A DNA stretch of 64,000 bases from Microvirga terrae (GCF_013307435.2 NZ_CP102845.1:3098001-3162000), one strand, 5' to 3'; positions 42,801-51,400 are shown, counted from the first letter of the stretch. A program made the numbers and translations. The notes: generated from the sequence alone by a model not told the origin.

Positions 42801-43581
42801 GATGCCCGACCGCCGCAAGGGCTACACCCAGAAGGCCGTGGTCGGCGGCCACAAGGTGTACCTGCGCACCGGCGAGTACGACGACGGACGCCTCGGCGAG
42901 ATCTTCATCGACATGCACAAGGAAGGCGCCGCCTTCCGGGCCATGATGAACAACTTCGCCATCGCGATCTCGCTCGGCCTGCAATACGGCGTGCCGCTGG
43001 AGGAATACGTGGAGGCCTTCACCTTCACGCGCTTCGAGCCGGCCGGCTTCGTCCAGGGCAACGAGCGCATCAAGTCCGCGACCTCGATCCTCGACTACGT
43101 GTTCCGCGAGCTCGCGGTCTCGTATCTCGCCCGCAACGACCTCGCCCACGTGGACCCGTCGGAAGCCGGCCCCACCACCATCGGGTCGGGCGAAGCCCAG
43201 TCGAAGGCCCCGGAACCGGCGCCCGCCACGGCCATCGTGTCCCGCGGCTTCACCCGCGGCTCCGTCGACCGCCTCATGCTCATCCCGGGCGGCGGCGGCA
43301 GCGCCGGAAGCACGACGCAGCGCTCGCCCGGCCTGACGGTCGGCGCGAACGCCCTGAAGGGCGAACTCGCTCAAGCCCCCGTGCAGGTGGAGGAGCAGGT
43401 CGGCGAAGCCGAGATGGCTAAACTTGGGTTCTCTGCACCGTCGGTCGCGGACCGGCGCGCCGAGGCCAAGATGAAGGGCTATGTGGGCGAATCCTGCCCC
43501 GAATGCGCGAACTTCACGCTCGTGCGGAACGGGACGTGCTTGAAGTGCGATACGTGTGGATCGACGACGGGGTGCTCGTAA
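39880..43581 (+). CDS. nrdJ: Vitamin-B12-dependent (class II) ribonucleotide reductase
   Basis: Reduces ribonucleotides to deoxyribonucleotides using adenosylcobalamin, so it works with or without oxygen. It has 1233 residues, the long alphaproteobacterial form. Recognisable parts are the N-terminal [19 protein letters not shown], the substrate region with [13 protein letters not shown], the active-site cysteine loop [39 protein letters not shown], and a C-terminal redox-active/zinc tail [16 protein letters not shown]. No class Ia or III reductase gene is visible in the window. TAGGA precedes the ATG by 10-14 bases. A 15-bp stem hairpin follows. Confidence 0.97.
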   Translation: MRIERRYTKTGQSPYSSLAFRLATSEIRNPDGSVVFRLENIEVPETWSQVASDVLAQKYFRKAGVPARLRRVEENDVPSWLWRSVPDEAALSELPEDQRLGSEISSKQVFDRLAGCWTYWGWKGGYFSSEEDAQAFYDELRFMLANQMVAPNSPQWFNTGLHWAYGIDGPGQGHFYVDYKTGKLTKSKSAYEHPQPHACFIQGVEDDLVNEGGIMDLWVREARLFKYGSGTGSNFSKLRGEGEKLSGGGRSSGLMSFLKIGDRAAGAIKSGGTTRRAAKMVVVDVDHPDIESYIDWKVKEEQKVAALVTGSKLGNKHLKAIMKACVNCEAEGDACFDPEKNPALKKEIKLARRVMIPDNYIKRVIQFARQGYTDIDFPIYDTDWDSDAYLTVSGQNSNNSVSLTDDFLRAVENDADWHLTARKDGKVVKTLKARDLWEQIGHAAWASADPGLHFNTTMNDWHTSPAGGRIRASNPCSEYMFLDDTACNLASANLLQFFDRQNHKLDAESFEHACRLWTIVLEISVMMAQFPSKEIAQLSYEYRTLGLGFANIGGLLMTMGLPYDSDAGRALGGALTAIMTGVSYATSAEMAGELGPFPNYKANAKHMLRVIRNHRRAAHGEATGYEGLAVDPVPLDHASCPDQDLVAHAKSAWDKALELGEKNGYRNAQATVIAPTGTIGLVMDCDTTGIEPDFALVKFKKLAGGGYFKIINRAVPDALRALGYREHEIAEIEAYAVGHGSMKQAPAINPGSLRSKGFTDEKIDAVEKGLKSAFDIKFVFNRWTLGEDFLTGTLKVPADKLNDPSFDLLSFLGFSKADIEAANIHICGAMTLEGAPFLKVEHYAVFDCANPCGKIGKRYLSVESHIRMMAAAQPFISGAISKTINMPNDATVEDCKNAYMLSWKLALKANALYRDGSKLSQPLNSALIADEDEDAEDAAETLAALPAAAKAAHVSEKIVEKIVERVVALRDREKMPDRRKGYTQKAVVGGHKVYLRTGEYDDGRLGEIFIDMHKEGAAFRAMMNNFAIAISLGLQYGVPLEEYVEAFTFTRFEPAGFVQGNERIKSATSILDYVFRELAVSYLARNDLAHVDPSEAGPTTIGSGEAQSKAPEPAPATAIVSRGFTRGSVDRLMLIPGGGGSAGSTTQRSPGLTVGANALKGELAQAPVQVEEQVGEAEMAKLGFSAPSVADRRAEAKMKGYVGESCPECANFTLVRNGTCLKCDTCGSTTGCS

Positions 43582-43589
43582 AATGAACT

Positions 43590-43625
43590 AGGCCCTGGAC
43601 TGGGGAAAATCCCAGTCCAGGGCCT
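43590..43625 (+). terminator. Strong hairpin after nrdJ
   Basis: Perfect 15-bp stem AGGCCCTGGACTGGG / CCCAGTCCAGGGCCT with a 6-base loop GAAAAT, 8 bp past the stop. No T-run follows, so it may be a processing or bidirectional structure. It marks the boundary with the AT-rich islet. Confidence 0.7.
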
Positions 43626-43642
43626 CAACCAAAGCATGCCGA

Positions 43643-44116
43643 ATGTCAGGTGAAGGCTACAATTTTCGCCAGCTGAGCGAAGCTATCATTTCAAGAAGTG
43701 TCGCTGACAACTGGGATGAAGCACGCCTCGAATGGCGCCTTGTAGACATTTACGAGGCTGAAGAGCCAGAGAGCTGTCTGTGTGGTCACACTCCAATTAT
43801 AGAGATGTGCGTTCTCCAGAACAAAAGGAATGGCAAATCTGCAGAAGTAGGCAACGTTTGTGTCAAGAAGTTCCTTGGCCTCAATTCGGGTAAGATCTTC
43901 GACTCCCTTAAACGTGTTCGTGATGACATCGGGAAAGCTCTCAATCCAGATGCTGTAGAGTTCTTTCATGGGAAAAACATCATTACCACTTGGGAACGCA
44001 AGTTTTATATGGACACGTGGCGCAAGAGGAACCTCTCCGGTAGGCAGGCTACAACCCGCGTCAACATCAACGAGAAAGTGCTGAAGGCCTTTCAAAGCGG
44101 CAGAGTCACAAATTGA
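43643..44116 (+). CDS. Small Cys-rich protein of the AT-rich islet
   Basis: 157 residues, unrecognised family. A compact possible zinc site, C45-x-C47 then C56 and C73, lies in ESCLCGHTPIIEMC and VGNVCVKKFLG. This CxCG..C..GxxCVKKF arrangement reminds me of small phage or mobile-element proteins, but I cannot name a family. No signal peptide or membrane segment. The sequence is visibly AT-richer than all genes on either side and uses codons rare in them (AGA, ATA, TTA types), which suggests transfer. It lies 83 bp before the Toprim gene on the same strand and may be its partner. Confidence 0.7.
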   Translation: MSGEGYNFRQLSEAIISRSVADNWDEARLEWRLVDIYEAEEPESCLCGHTPIIEMCVLQNKRNGKSAEVGNVCVKKFLGLNSGKIFDSLKRVRDDIGKALNPDAVEFFHGKNIITTWERKFYMDTWRKRNLSGRQATTRVNINEKVLKAFQSGRVTN

Positions 44117-44199
44117 TCCTCTGTCTTAAGACGGACTCAATCCGCTCGAACCAAATACAGGTTGGAACTGCAATCTGTATAAACACGGAGAGCCTTTGA

Positions 44200-45459
44200 A
44201 TGGGCTCGATGATCCATTTGGCCGTAGGGCGTCTTGAAGTTGACTGGGGCAAAAACTCAGGATTTACTGATCATAGCGCTCTGTTTCAGCAAACTGACCT
44301 GGTACAGATTCCATACTATTATGTGGGTCAAGGCCCTTCAGAGATCGACAACAAAGTTGAAGAAAAATACGAAATATTCACAAAGTATAAGGACGGACTT
44401 TCTAAACCTCTCGGACAAGTAGTTGATCGACTAGAACTTCTTGGATACACCTTGAGACAGGCAAGGAGTGAGTTCGATTTTCTATCGGAATTTAATAGCT
44501 TTTCTACGTATGAGTTCCCTTTTGAAGCTTTAGCGGCAGCCCTCTCAACAGTCGATGTCTATGAAATTTCGGCCGACTATGGCGATGGGGAAGACTTCGG
44601 AGATTTTTTTCGACGCCACATATTCGATCGGATCGGCTTAGCCAAATTTGTCAAAGACCCAGATGAGGTAAAGGTTGCCGCTGCTGAGGCGATGGAGAAT
44701 TTGTCGCCGTACGCAATATTGCGATTGCTGGCAGAAAATCCTGATGCACGCCAACTACCCGTAAATTGGCAGTTTGCAGATGTTGAGTATGCAGGCTGGG
44801 CTAAGCGAGCACAGTTTGTCAAAGATTTGGACACGGAGAATCGTTTTCTGATTGTTACAGAAGGTAGTTCTGACGCAGGTATCCTAAAACACGCATTCAA
44901 CCTGCTCATGCCTCATATTGCTGACTTCTTCCAGTTCGTGGATATGCAAGAGGGATACCCGTTCACCGGCACAGGCAACCTCTACCGCTTTACCCAGGGC
45001 CTAATAAGCATTGGAATCCAAAACAAGGTAATTATTCTGTATGATAATGATGCAGAGGGAACGGCGAGCTATGTCAGAAGCCTAAAGCTTAATTTGCCGC
45101 ATAATATGCGTGTCTTGAAGCTTCCCGATCTGCAAGACTTCAAACGCTTCAAGACCATTGGACCTCACGGTACTCGGCTCGCTAACATCAATGGCCGTGC
45201 CGCAGCGATTGAGTGCTACTTAGATCTTGGATCAGATCCGATCGTCAGATGGAATAATTTCAATAAGGACACACAAGATTATCAAGGCGAGCTGGTGGGC
45301 AAGACCGAATTCGCCAGAAAATTTTATGACCTGACAAGCTATAGCAGTGAATACGATTTTAGGAAGCTTACTCGCGTGCTTCAGCATATCGTTTTCTCAT
45401 GTGTAGAGATGCGCGAAGCACTAGCTCTACAGCAGCTTGGAAGCGAACCACCGTGGTAG
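44200..45459 (+). CDS. HEPN/Toprim-associated N-terminal domain plus Toprim protein
   Basis: 419 residues. The N-terminus MGSMIHLAVGRLEVDWGKNS followed by FTDHSALFQ matches what I know of the HEPN/Toprim-associated N-terminal domain (residues 1-~105). The middle is helical. A Toprim core follows: FLIVTEGSSDAGILK with E221, and IILYDNDAEGTAS with D282 and D284, the metal-binding pattern of Toprim nucleases/primases. No clear RxxxxH HEPN RNase motif is seen. Proteins of this type occur in defence islands, where Toprim domains (OLD, PARIS AriB) act as nucleases; a defence role here is inference. GGAG lies 9 bases before the ATG. The gene is AT-rich like the preceding one. Confidence 0.8.
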   Translation: MGSMIHLAVGRLEVDWGKNSGFTDHSALFQQTDLVQIPYYYVGQGPSEIDNKVEEKYEIFTKYKDGLSKPLGQVVDRLELLGYTLRQARSEFDFLSEFNSFSTYEFPFEALAAALSTVDVYEISADYGDGEDFGDFFRRHIFDRIGLAKFVKDPDEVKVAAAEAMENLSPYAILRLLAENPDARQLPVNWQFADVEYAGWAKRAQFVKDLDTENRFLIVTEGSSDAGILKHAFNLLMPHIADFFQFVDMQEGYPFTGTGNLYRFTQGLISIGIQNKVIILYDNDAEGTASYVRSLKLNLPHNMRVLKLPDLQDFKRFKTIGPHGTRLANINGRAAAIECYLDLGSDPIVRWNNFNKDTQDYQGELVGKTEFARKFYDLTSYSSEYDFRKLTRVLQHIVFSCVEMREALALQQLGSEPPW

Positions 45460-45564
45460 CATTTAATGTCATCTCCTCGCAAAACTGTGCGCCGCCATCG
45501 AGCCGCTGCGTCCGATGCGAGCATCTGCATTCTTCCCAATTTAATTCTGCCGAATGAACCTCAC

Positions 45565-45655
45565 CGTCATGGCCGGGCTTGTCCCGGCCATCCCGATCGG
45601 AAAAGCGCGGCGCTTCAGACAATCGAGATCACCGGCACAAGGCCGGTGACGACGA
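45565..45655. repeat. Composite REP-like element, copy 2
   Basis: Same two palindromes and linker as at 25515-25600, in inverted orientation: ATGGCCGGG..CCCGGCCAT at 45569-45591, linker CCCGATCGGAAAAGCGC, then GATCACCGG..CCGGTGAC ending near 45650. It forms the right edge of the AT-rich islet. Confidence 0.75.
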
Positions 45656-45675
45656 CGGAGAGTGTCGTGGCCCCC

Positions 45676-46047
45676 TCACCCCTCCGGCCTGCGGAACACG
45701 CCCTGCACCACCGTGCCGCGTCCGACGAGTTCCGGCGGCGGGTTCTCCCAGTCGACCGGCTCGGGCGCGCGGCCGTGCCAATAGACCATCCAGCGGCCCT
45801 GGTCGTCCTGGTAGACGCCGTAGATCAGGTGGCCGCGCCACTCGCCGTGGCCGCGCCACCCGCTGTGGCCGCGCCAGCGCCGCTCGCGCCGGGCGGGACC
45901 GACGAGTTCGCCGACGCCCCGCGCCACCAGCCAGGCGAGGCCGAGCAAGGTCGCCGGCACGGCGACGAGCCAGAGGGCCTGGATCGGCTCGGAGGAGCTT
46001 TGAAACTTCGAGAGCCAATCGGCCCAGAGACTGTAGGGCTGGTCCAT
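45676..46047 (-). CDS. Small membrane-anchored hypothetical protein
   Basis: 123 residues starting MDQPYSLWADWLSKF at 46047. One membrane segment, ALWLVAVPATLLGLAWLVA, is followed by a Trp/Arg/Gly-rich repeat (RRWRGHSGWRGHGEWRGH) and a soluble end with IYGVYQDDQGRWMVYWHG and GRGTVVQGVFRRPEG. No family recognised. The upstream frame to 46164 is not convincing. Confidence 0.6.
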   Translation of the reverse strand: MDQPYSLWADWLSKFQSSSEPIQALWLVAVPATLLGLAWLVARGVGELVGPARRERRWRGHSGWRGHGEWRGHLIYGVYQDDQGRWMVYWHGRAPEPVDWENPPPELVGRGTVVQGVFRRPEG

Positions 46048-46352
46048 CGCGCTAAACTCCCCTCCGGTGAAGCGGCCACCAGGGCTCCTGGTGGCCGGGG
46101 AGTTGAGAAGCCGCCTGTAGACGACCGCGATGACCTTTAGGCTTTCGCCCTGGACATGCGCCATCGCCTCCCCGACCGTAAGGTTGGGAAGGCATCGTTC
46201 ACGGCCGATACCGGCCGCTACAGGTCGGGGTTCTCACGCCCCGGAACCGGGTGCGCCCGGCTCCGGTTCCGAGATAACACGCGGACATGGTATAGGGTCA
46301 ATGCCTCGCGCATCCCGCTCCACCGCCGTCGCGCCGGAGGCCCGCCTCGCCC
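46048..46352. other. Short gap without recognised genes
   Basis: Separates two divergent small genes. Bases 46060-46102 contain an imperfect palindrome GCGGCCACCAGG..CCTGGTGGCCG. Nothing else is evident. Confidence 0.4.
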
Positions 46353-46769
46353 ATGATCCCGCGTCTCGCCCTCCTACTCCTCGCCCTCCTCCTCGCCCTC
46401 GTGGCCCCGGCATCGCACGTCCATGCCCAGAGCCTCTCGCCCGGCCGGCACCCGTTCTGGGCGCTCGACCCGGTGGTCGAGGTGACGGAGCCTTACGAAT
46501 GGCGGTCCTTCGGGCGGATGCGCGCCGTCATGGCCGGGCTGGCGCGGGCCGGCCGCGCCTGCCGGGCCGAGGCCTACGAGCGCGGCGCCGTGGTCGCGTG
46601 CGGGTCGGGCGAGGAGCGGCTGCTGATCGATCTCGCGGCCGCGCCCACCCGGCATCCGGAAGCGCTCACCGTCGAGTCGATCCGGCCGAGAGGGCCGAAC
46701 AGCGAGCCCCTGCCCGCCGCGCAGCACATCCCGTTCCTGCGCGATCTGCTCGGCCGACGGGACAGGTGA
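46353..46769 (+). CDS. Secreted hypothetical protein
   Basis: 138 residues with a clear signal peptide (RLALLLLALLLALVAPASHVHA, shown in part by MIPRLALLLLALLLALV) and a mature part of ~112 residues containing two cysteines (RACRAEAYE and VVACGSGEE) that could form a disulfide. No family recognised. Probably periplasmic. Confidence 0.65.
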   Translation: MIPRLALLLLALLLALVAPASHVHAQSLSPGRHPFWALDPVVEVTEPYEWRSFGRMRAVMAGLARAGRACRAEAYERGAVVACGSGEERLLIDLAAAPTRHPEALTVESIRPRGPNSEPLPAAQHIPFLRDLLGRRDR

Positions 46770-46808
46770 GCGGGACCGGTCAGCCCTCGCGGCCCGTGCC
46801 GGCGGATC

Positions 46809-47090
46809 TCACCCGCCGGGCTGCATCCGTCGCGCCAGCTCCAGCCCCTGCTCGGCCGTCAGGGCCGGGACGACGGTCAGGTCGAGGAAGTCGTCCCATG
46901 CGGCGATGCCCATCATGATCGGCGCGGGATCGTCCGCCTCGGCGATGGCCACGAGGGCCGGCTCGCCGGACATCAGCCAGTATTCCGCCTTCACGCGGAT
47001 GCCCGGCGGGTACTGCCAGGCGACCCGGCGCGCCACCCTCTCCTTCATGGTGCCCGCGGCCTTCGCCTTCCCCATGATCACGTACAGCAT
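46809..47090 (-). CDS. DUF3303 family protein
   Basis: 93 residues beginning MLYVIMGKAKAAGTMKERVA. The pattern, followed by AWQYPPGIRVKAEYWLMSGE, PALVAIAEADDPAPIM and AAWDDFLDLTVVPALTAEQG, is that of DUF3303, a small alpha-beta barrel dimer family of unknown function. The ATG at 47090 was chosen; a longer frame reaches 47135. Confidence 0.82.
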   Translation of the reverse strand: MLYVIMGKAKAAGTMKERVARRVAWQYPPGIRVKAEYWLMSGEPALVAIAEADDPAPIMMGIAAWDDFLDLTVVPALTAEQGLELARRMQPGG

Positions 47091-47355
47091 GACGAGTCTC
47101 CCTTCGTTTCCATGGGCCACTCGACGCAACAGCACAAAGCGATTCTACGCCCGCAGGTGCCCGGCGGAAAGCGCCCGGGAACGGACCGTTTGGGACGGGG
47201 CGGCACGAGGCGCGGCGCGGCGTGGTCGCCAGGATCCGGAACTCGACCCGCCCCGCGCGGACAAAATTTGCCGGAGCGGGAACCTTAGCCTTTCGTGGCC
47301 GTCATTCCAGGAGCGGCCTTCGTCGCCGACGCGGCCGACCCGGGGAGACCGACCG

Positions 47356-48000
47356 ATGCGAGGATGGATCACGTCCGCTTGCCTGCTCCTGGGAGCGATC
47401 GGCATCGCGGCTCCCGCCGCGAGCGCGGAGGTCTCCATTGCGGTGAACAAGACGACCCAGCGCATGACCGTGTCGGTGGACGGCGTCGAACGCTACGCGT
47501 GGCCCGTCTCGACGGGCACGATCGACTATTCCACGCCCACCGGGGCCTTCACGCCCTCGCGCCTGGCGAGGGAGCACTACTCGCGGGAATGGGACGACGC
47601 GCCCATGCCGCACTCGATCTTCTTCACGGATTCCGGTCACGCCATTCATGGCAGCCGGGCCACCGGCCTTCTGGGTTCGCCGGCGTCCCACGGCTGCATC
47701 CGGCTGTCGCCGACCAATGCGCGCATCCTGTTCGCTCTCGTCGAGGCCGAAGGACCGGCCAATACGAGGATCGAGATCACCGGCTTCGACCCCATCGGGA
47801 CGATCGTCGGCAGCCGGAACGGGACCCGGCTCGATTCCAGTCGCCTGACCAGCTTCGATCCCCTCACGGACGGGATCATGTCCGGCGGCGGCCCCATCCG
47901 GCGGCCTGCTCCGCACGAGGCGCTCGCCACGAACGGGAGCAATGGTGCGGCCGAGAGGACTCGAACCTCCACGGGTCTCCCCGCTACCACCTCAAGGTAG
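47356..48000 (+). CDS. L,D-transpeptidase (YkuD domain), 3' end antisense to a tRNA
   Basis: Periplasmic enzyme making 3-3 peptidoglycan cross-links or attaching lipoproteins. 214 residues, with a signal peptide ending AASA (residue 24). The YkuD catalytic motif is GHAIHGS (94-100) then SPASHGCIRLSP with Cys114. Family members usually end shortly after the YkuD domain (~160). Here the tail past ~residue 195 (from GSNGAAERTR on) is encoded by the antisense of a tRNA-Leu gene, and the stop TAG at 47998-48000 is itself within the tRNA. So the last ~18 residues are fortuitous. Confidence 0.9.
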   Translation: MRGWITSACLLLGAIGIAAPAASAEVSIAVNKTTQRMTVSVDGVERYAWPVSTGTIDYSTPTGAFTPSRLAREHYSREWDDAPMPHSIFFTDSGHAIHGSRATGLLGSPASHGCIRLSPTNARILFALVEAEGPANTRIEITGFDPIGTIVGSRNGTRLDSSRLTSFDPLTDGIMSGGGPIRRPAPHEALATNGSNGAAERTRTSTGLPATTSR

Positions 48001-48027
48001 TGCGTCTACCAATTCCGCCACGGCCGC
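47943..48027 (-). tRNA. tRNA-Leu (anticodon GAG)
   Basis: An 85-base tRNA with a long variable arm typical of leucine. The acceptor stem is GCGGCCG / CGGCCGC, followed by A and an encoded CCA. The D arm is GCGGAATTGGTAGACGC. The anticodon stem is CTACC / GGTAG with loop TTGAGGT, giving GAG. The T arm contains GGTTCGAGTCC. It decodes CUC/CUU. Its 3' half overlaps, in antisense, the last 58 bp of the L,D-transpeptidase frame. Confidence 0.95.
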
Positions 48028-48138
48028 GCTTGGATTGGCTAGAGGATCGGAGCGCCGACGGCAAGCCCCGGCCTTGCGCTCCGGAGGTGTCGATCACATC
48101 TGCGGCAGGCCCCCACCCACCACAACGAGATGCTGCCG

Positions 48139-48363
48139 ATGAACGACCCGTGCCGATCGCATGCGACCTCTGGCCAAAACGCCGCCCTGGACGACGCGGC
48201 CTTCGGGCCGGACGGCCTGGCGGACGAGCTTGCCCTCCTGGCCTCGGCGCTGGACGGGCATGGCTGCCCCTGCGTGGCGGCGGCATTCCGGCAGGCGGCG
48301 CGGCGGCGGCGCGTGCAGAACCTCCTCGAGACCGCCCTGGCTGTCGCGGCCCGGGTCGTCTAG
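48139..48363 (+). CDS. Small hypothetical protein
   Basis: 74 residues (MNDPCRSHATSGQNAALDD) with two predicted amphipathic helices (LADELALLASALDGHGCPC, AAAFRQAARRRRVQNLLETA). No family recognised. A plausible protein by composition, but the evidence is only an open frame of this length in a GC-rich gap. Confidence 0.4.
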   Translation: MNDPCRSHATSGQNAALDDAAFGPDGLADELALLASALDGHGCPCVAAAFRQAARRRRVQNLLETALAVAARVV

Positions 48364-48486
48364 CGGCGGGCCTGGGGCAAGGGGCGCGGCCGGGGTCCGT
48401 GCCCTCGCATTCGTCAGACTCATAAAAAAGCCGTCGATGTTCCGGATGACCCCGCTCCGCATCGACCATCATGGGGTACGAGTTCC

Positions 48487-48921
48487 TTGAGCACCGGCAT
48501 CGTCGCGACTGCAATCGTTCTGATCATCGGCTACGTCATCGTGTCGAGGATCGTCGGCCTGGCGTTCCGCTTCGTGGTTCCGATGGTCATTCTCGTGCTC
48601 CTGGGCGGAGCCGGCGTGTTCTCCGGCCTGATGCCGGAGCGCTCCGCCGCCGACCCCTATGGGCCGTACGCAGAGGCCCAGCATCGCCCTGCCGCCATCG
48701 GCGACCTGCGCCTGCGCGACATCGCCGACATGGCGGTCGACGCGGTGCGCTCCGTGCTCCAGGGAAGCCTGGCCCTTCTGAACGGCATCTCGGACCCCGA
48801 GCCGGGGCGGGAGCCGCGCTGGCCGGACGAGCGGGAGCACACCCGGCGGGGTGAGCCCTATGGGCCCCAGCCCGGCTTTACCGACGATCCGGGCCGGGAC
48901 GAGCCAAGGCCCCGGTGGTGA
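48487..48921 (+). CDS. Hypothetical inner-membrane protein
   Basis: 144 residues, two N-terminal hydrophobic segments (TGIVATAIVLIIGYVIV and FVVPMVILVLLGGAGVF) followed by a soluble, Pro/Arg-rich tail. Translation must begin at a TTG at 48487, the only start before the first membrane segment in this frame. No family recognised. Confidence 0.6.
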   Translation: MSTGIVATAIVLIIGYVIVSRIVGLAFRFVVPMVILVLLGGAGVFSGLMPERSAADPYGPYAEAQHRPAAIGDLRLRDIADMAVDAVRSVLQGSLALLNGISDPEPGREPRWPDEREHTRRGEPYGPQPGFTDDPGRDEPRPRW

Positions 48922-48943
48922 TCGGGCCGGCCCGAAATCCCGA

Positions 48944-49564
48944 TCAGATCTTCCGGCTGACGAAGCGCGATCCGGCGAGCGCAAAGCGCCAGAGCCTGTC
49001 GGTGGCGCGCGAGATCCCGATCCTTGGCCCCGCGGTCACTTCGACCGGTTCCTCCCGGCCGAAGACCTGGAAGGGCGCCTGGTCCAACGGCAGCCCGTCA
49101 TGGGCGATCGTCACGCCCAGGGCCTGACAGAGCCGACCAGGGCCCGCGCAGAGAAGGCGAGGATCGTCGAGCCCTCGCCGCGCCGTCATCGTCCCGAGTC
49201 CGGCGGTGGGCTCCAGGGCCCGGATCAGGACCGCGCTACCCGGCAGGCAGACCACGTTGAGACACCAGTGGATCCCGTAGGATCGGTACACGTAGGCATG
49301 ACCGGCCGGACCGAACATGGCCGCGTTCCGTACGGTTGGGCCGCAGAAGCTGTGCGAGGCCGGATCGTCGCCCGTGTAAGCCTCGGTTTCGACGATCACG
49401 CCGCCGATTCCCTCGACGAACAGGGTTGCCCCGACAAGATCCTGGGCGATAGTGACGGCGTCGCGGGCGAAGAACGCCGACGACAGGATCCCGGCGTTGC
49501 GCGATGACTTCGGCCATGACTTCGGCGACGACTTGGGCGACGACTTGGGCGAGGACTTGGGCAT
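48944..49564 (-). CDS. mpg: DNA-3-methyladenine glycosylase (AAG/Mpg family)
   Basis: Base-excision repair enzyme removing 3-methyladenine, hypoxanthine and other alkylated purines. 206 residues. The AAG fold markers are [20 protein letters not shown] (with the catalytic Glu), the base-flipping region [20 protein letters not shown] and [12 protein letters not shown]. The first ~20 residues are a direct repeat (SSPK units) encoded by a 12-bp tandem DNA repeat. This low-complexity extension is unlike the family. It begins 10 bp after the EcsC gene stop, on the same strand, so they may be co-transcribed. Confidence 0.9.
   Translation of the reverse strand: MPKSSPKSSPKSSPKSWPKSSRNAGILSSAFFARDAVTIAQDLVGATLFVEGIGGVIVETEAYTGDDPASHSFCGPTVRNAAMFGPAGHAYVYRSYGIHWCLNVVCLPGSAVLIRALEPTAGLGTMTARRGLDDPRLLCAGPGRLCQALGVTIAHDGLPLDQAPFQVFGREEPVEVTAGPRIGISRATDRLWRFALAGSRFVSRKI
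49503..49562 (-). repeat. 12-bp tandem repeat at the 5' end of the glycosylase gene
   Basis: Five consecutive units close to GACGACTTGGGC (plus-strand reading), the left-hand copies with TTC for TTG. They code SSPK/SWPK repeats after the start codon. Confidence 0.8.
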
Positions 49565-49574
49565 GTGCACGGGC

Positions 49575-50435
49575 TCACACGCCTTCCTGAGACCGGATCC
49601 GGTCATAGGCCGCCCGCACCGTCCCCTTGCCGTAGATCCGCTCCAGCCGGCGCACGGTGAAATGCCCGCGGGCCAGCGTCTGGAAATGATCGATGAAGGC
49701 AGCGTTGACGGCTGCGCCTCCGATCGCCCCGATCACCGGAACCGCCTGGGCGGCGACCTTCTGCGACACGACCACCCCGAAGCGGGCTCCGATCTGGGCC
49801 AGCAGGCGCAGGATGGCCGAGGTGCTCTCGTCGACGACGCCGCGCCCGGCCATCTGCTGCAGAGCGCGGGTGACGGACTTCGCCATGGCGGCCCGCACGG
49901 CGAAGTAGCCGGCCTCGTGCAGGTTGTCGGAGCCGGAATGCCCGCCCAGGGCGAAGACCTGGACGCAGGCCAGGGCCGTCTCGGGATCCTCGAGGTTCTC
50001 GCCCTCGCTCTGGGCGATGCGGGCGATCGACCGCAGCATGATCGTGGTCGAGACCGGAAGCTCCACCAGAACCGCCGAGATGCCGAGCGCCCCGCCCATG
50101 GCACCGGACAGGGCCGCCAGCGCCTTGTGAACGCGGGTCTCGGGGTCCCTACCCCCCTTTGGAATCGTCTTCAGCGCATAGCGCAGGGCGCGGGTCAGCG
50201 CCGTCTGGGTTGCCTTCGAGATCACGTCCGAGACCGGCACCGGAAGCGCCTGCCCGAGCAGCTCGACCGGCCGACCGGCCAGGGCCGAAAGGCGGGCCAC
50301 GTAGCTCGGCCCCTCAAGGGCGAACACGGCCTGCCGCAGCGCCTCGCGATCCTCGTCCGAAAGGGCGATCTCCGGCGGCGCGGCGCGATCTGCGGTTGGT
50401 GGCGGCGGTGTCTGGGGTCGAAGGTCGTGGCTCAT
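49575..50435 (-). CDS. EcsC-family protein
   Basis: 286 residues. The EcsC domain is recognised by [71 protein letters not shown] and [20 protein letters not shown]. EcsC proteins are membrane-associated; in Bacillus EcsC accompanies an ABC transporter affecting secretion, but the molecular role is unknown. The ATG at 50435 opens [13 protein letters not shown]. It is upstream of the glycosylase gene. Confidence 0.88.
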   Translation of the reverse strand: MSHDLRPQTPPPPTADRAAPPEIALSDEDREALRQAVFALEGPSYVARLSALAGRPVELLGQALPVPVSDVISKATQTALTRALRYALKTIPKGGRDPETRVHKALAALSGAMGGALGISAVLVELPVSTTIMLRSIARIAQSEGENLEDPETALACVQVFALGGHSGSDNLHEAGYFAVRAAMAKSVTRALQQMAGRGVVDESTSAILRLLAQIGARFGVVVSQKVAAQAVPVIGAIGGAAVNAAFIDHFQTLARGHFTVRRLERIYGKGTVRAAYDRIRSQEGV

Positions 50436-50523
50436 GCCCTCTAATTGGGGATCCGAGGCCGCTTCGCACAGGCCGCAACCCTTCAACTCAGCTTGGCGTT
50501 GATCTTGAAGGCTGGAGGAGCCG

Positions 50524-51270
50524 ATGTTGATTAGACCCGCCGCGGGTTTCGTTTCCGTGCTGATGGCCCAGGGCGCCGCGGCGCAGCCCCTTCCCCCTCT
50601 GCCGCCTCCACGGCCCGTCGAGACTCCTTCTCCCGCACCCTCTCCTGCCCCTCGGCCCGAGCCTTCCCCGGCGCCCACCGCCGGCGCGCCACCGGCCCCT
50701 CCGGCAGCCGACGATTGCCTGGCCGGACTGAAGGCGGCCGGGTTCGAGATCGAGCCAGCGGAGCCGCCCCAGGTCTCGAACGACCTCTGCCGGATCGAGA
50801 CGCCCGTGCGGCTCAAGGCCGTGCCGGTTCCGACGAAGCCGGAGACGGCTGTCCGGCTCGCCAACCAGCCGATCCTGGCCTGCCGCTTCGCCGGACCGTT
50901 CGGGCACTGGATCGGCGCCCTCGTCGCCCCGCTCGTCGCTGGCATCAAGGGGAGCGACATGAAAGCCGTCCAGACCGGCCCCGGCTTCGAATGCCGCAAC
51001 CGGAACCGAGCCGCCACGGGCAAGCTCTCGGCACATGCGCAAGGGCTTGCGATCGACATCGCCGGCTTCGAGCTCGCCAACGGCACCACCCTGCGGATCA
51101 AGCCTGAAGCCGACGCCGCACCGGATCCGGCGCTCGCAGCCTTGCGGACCGCGGCCTGCGGCTGGTTCACGACGATCCTCGGTCCCGGTTCGGACGAGGC
51201 GCACCACGACCACCTGCACGTCGACATCGAGCAGCACGGATCGAGCGACCGTTACCGCATCTGCCAGTAG
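50524..51270 (+). CDS. Extensin-like protein (Extensin-like_C, PF06904 type)
   Basis: 248 residues with an N-terminal hydrophobic/signal-like segment (FVSVLMAQGAAAQ), a Pro/Ala-rich linker (residues 22-60) and the extensin-like C-terminal domain: DDCLAGLKAAGFEIEPAE, GPGFECRNRNR, LSAHAQGLAIDIAGFELANG, and EAHHDHLHVDIE. The H-x6-D and HxDHxH-type pattern resembles LAS/VanY-type peptidoglycan metallopeptidases, so a cell-wall role is likely but not shown. Divergent from the EcsC gene. Confidence 0.88.
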   Translation: MLIRPAAGFVSVLMAQGAAAQPLPPLPPPRPVETPSPAPSPAPRPEPSPAPTAGAPPAPPAADDCLAGLKAAGFEIEPAEPPQVSNDLCRIETPVRLKAVPVPTKPETAVRLANQPILACRFAGPFGHWIGALVAPLVAGIKGSDMKAVQTGPGFECRNRNRAATGKLSAHAQGLAIDIAGFELANGTTLRIKPEADAAPDPALAALRTAACGWFTTILGPGSDEAHHDHLHVDIEQHGSSDRYRICQ

Positions 51271-51400
51271 GCGATCGTCGCGGCAAGGATCGCCTGAACG
51301 TGAACGAACGTCTCACGGGATCGTCCCCGCGAGGCGTCCGCGTTGTGCTATCACGGCAACCCCGTGACCTCACGAATCCCGAACAACCGCGAGCAGCGCC

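Noticed and set aside
44200-45459. HEPN ribonuclease catalytic motif RxxxxH in the islet protein
   Set aside because: No convincing RxxxxH was seen; the only nearby combination is RRHIFDR, which does not fit, so an RNase role is not claimed.
43626-45470. Integration of the islet at a tRNA with attachment repeats
   Set aside because: The nearest tRNA (47943-48027) is 2.5 kb away, and no direct repeat could be found at the islet edges.
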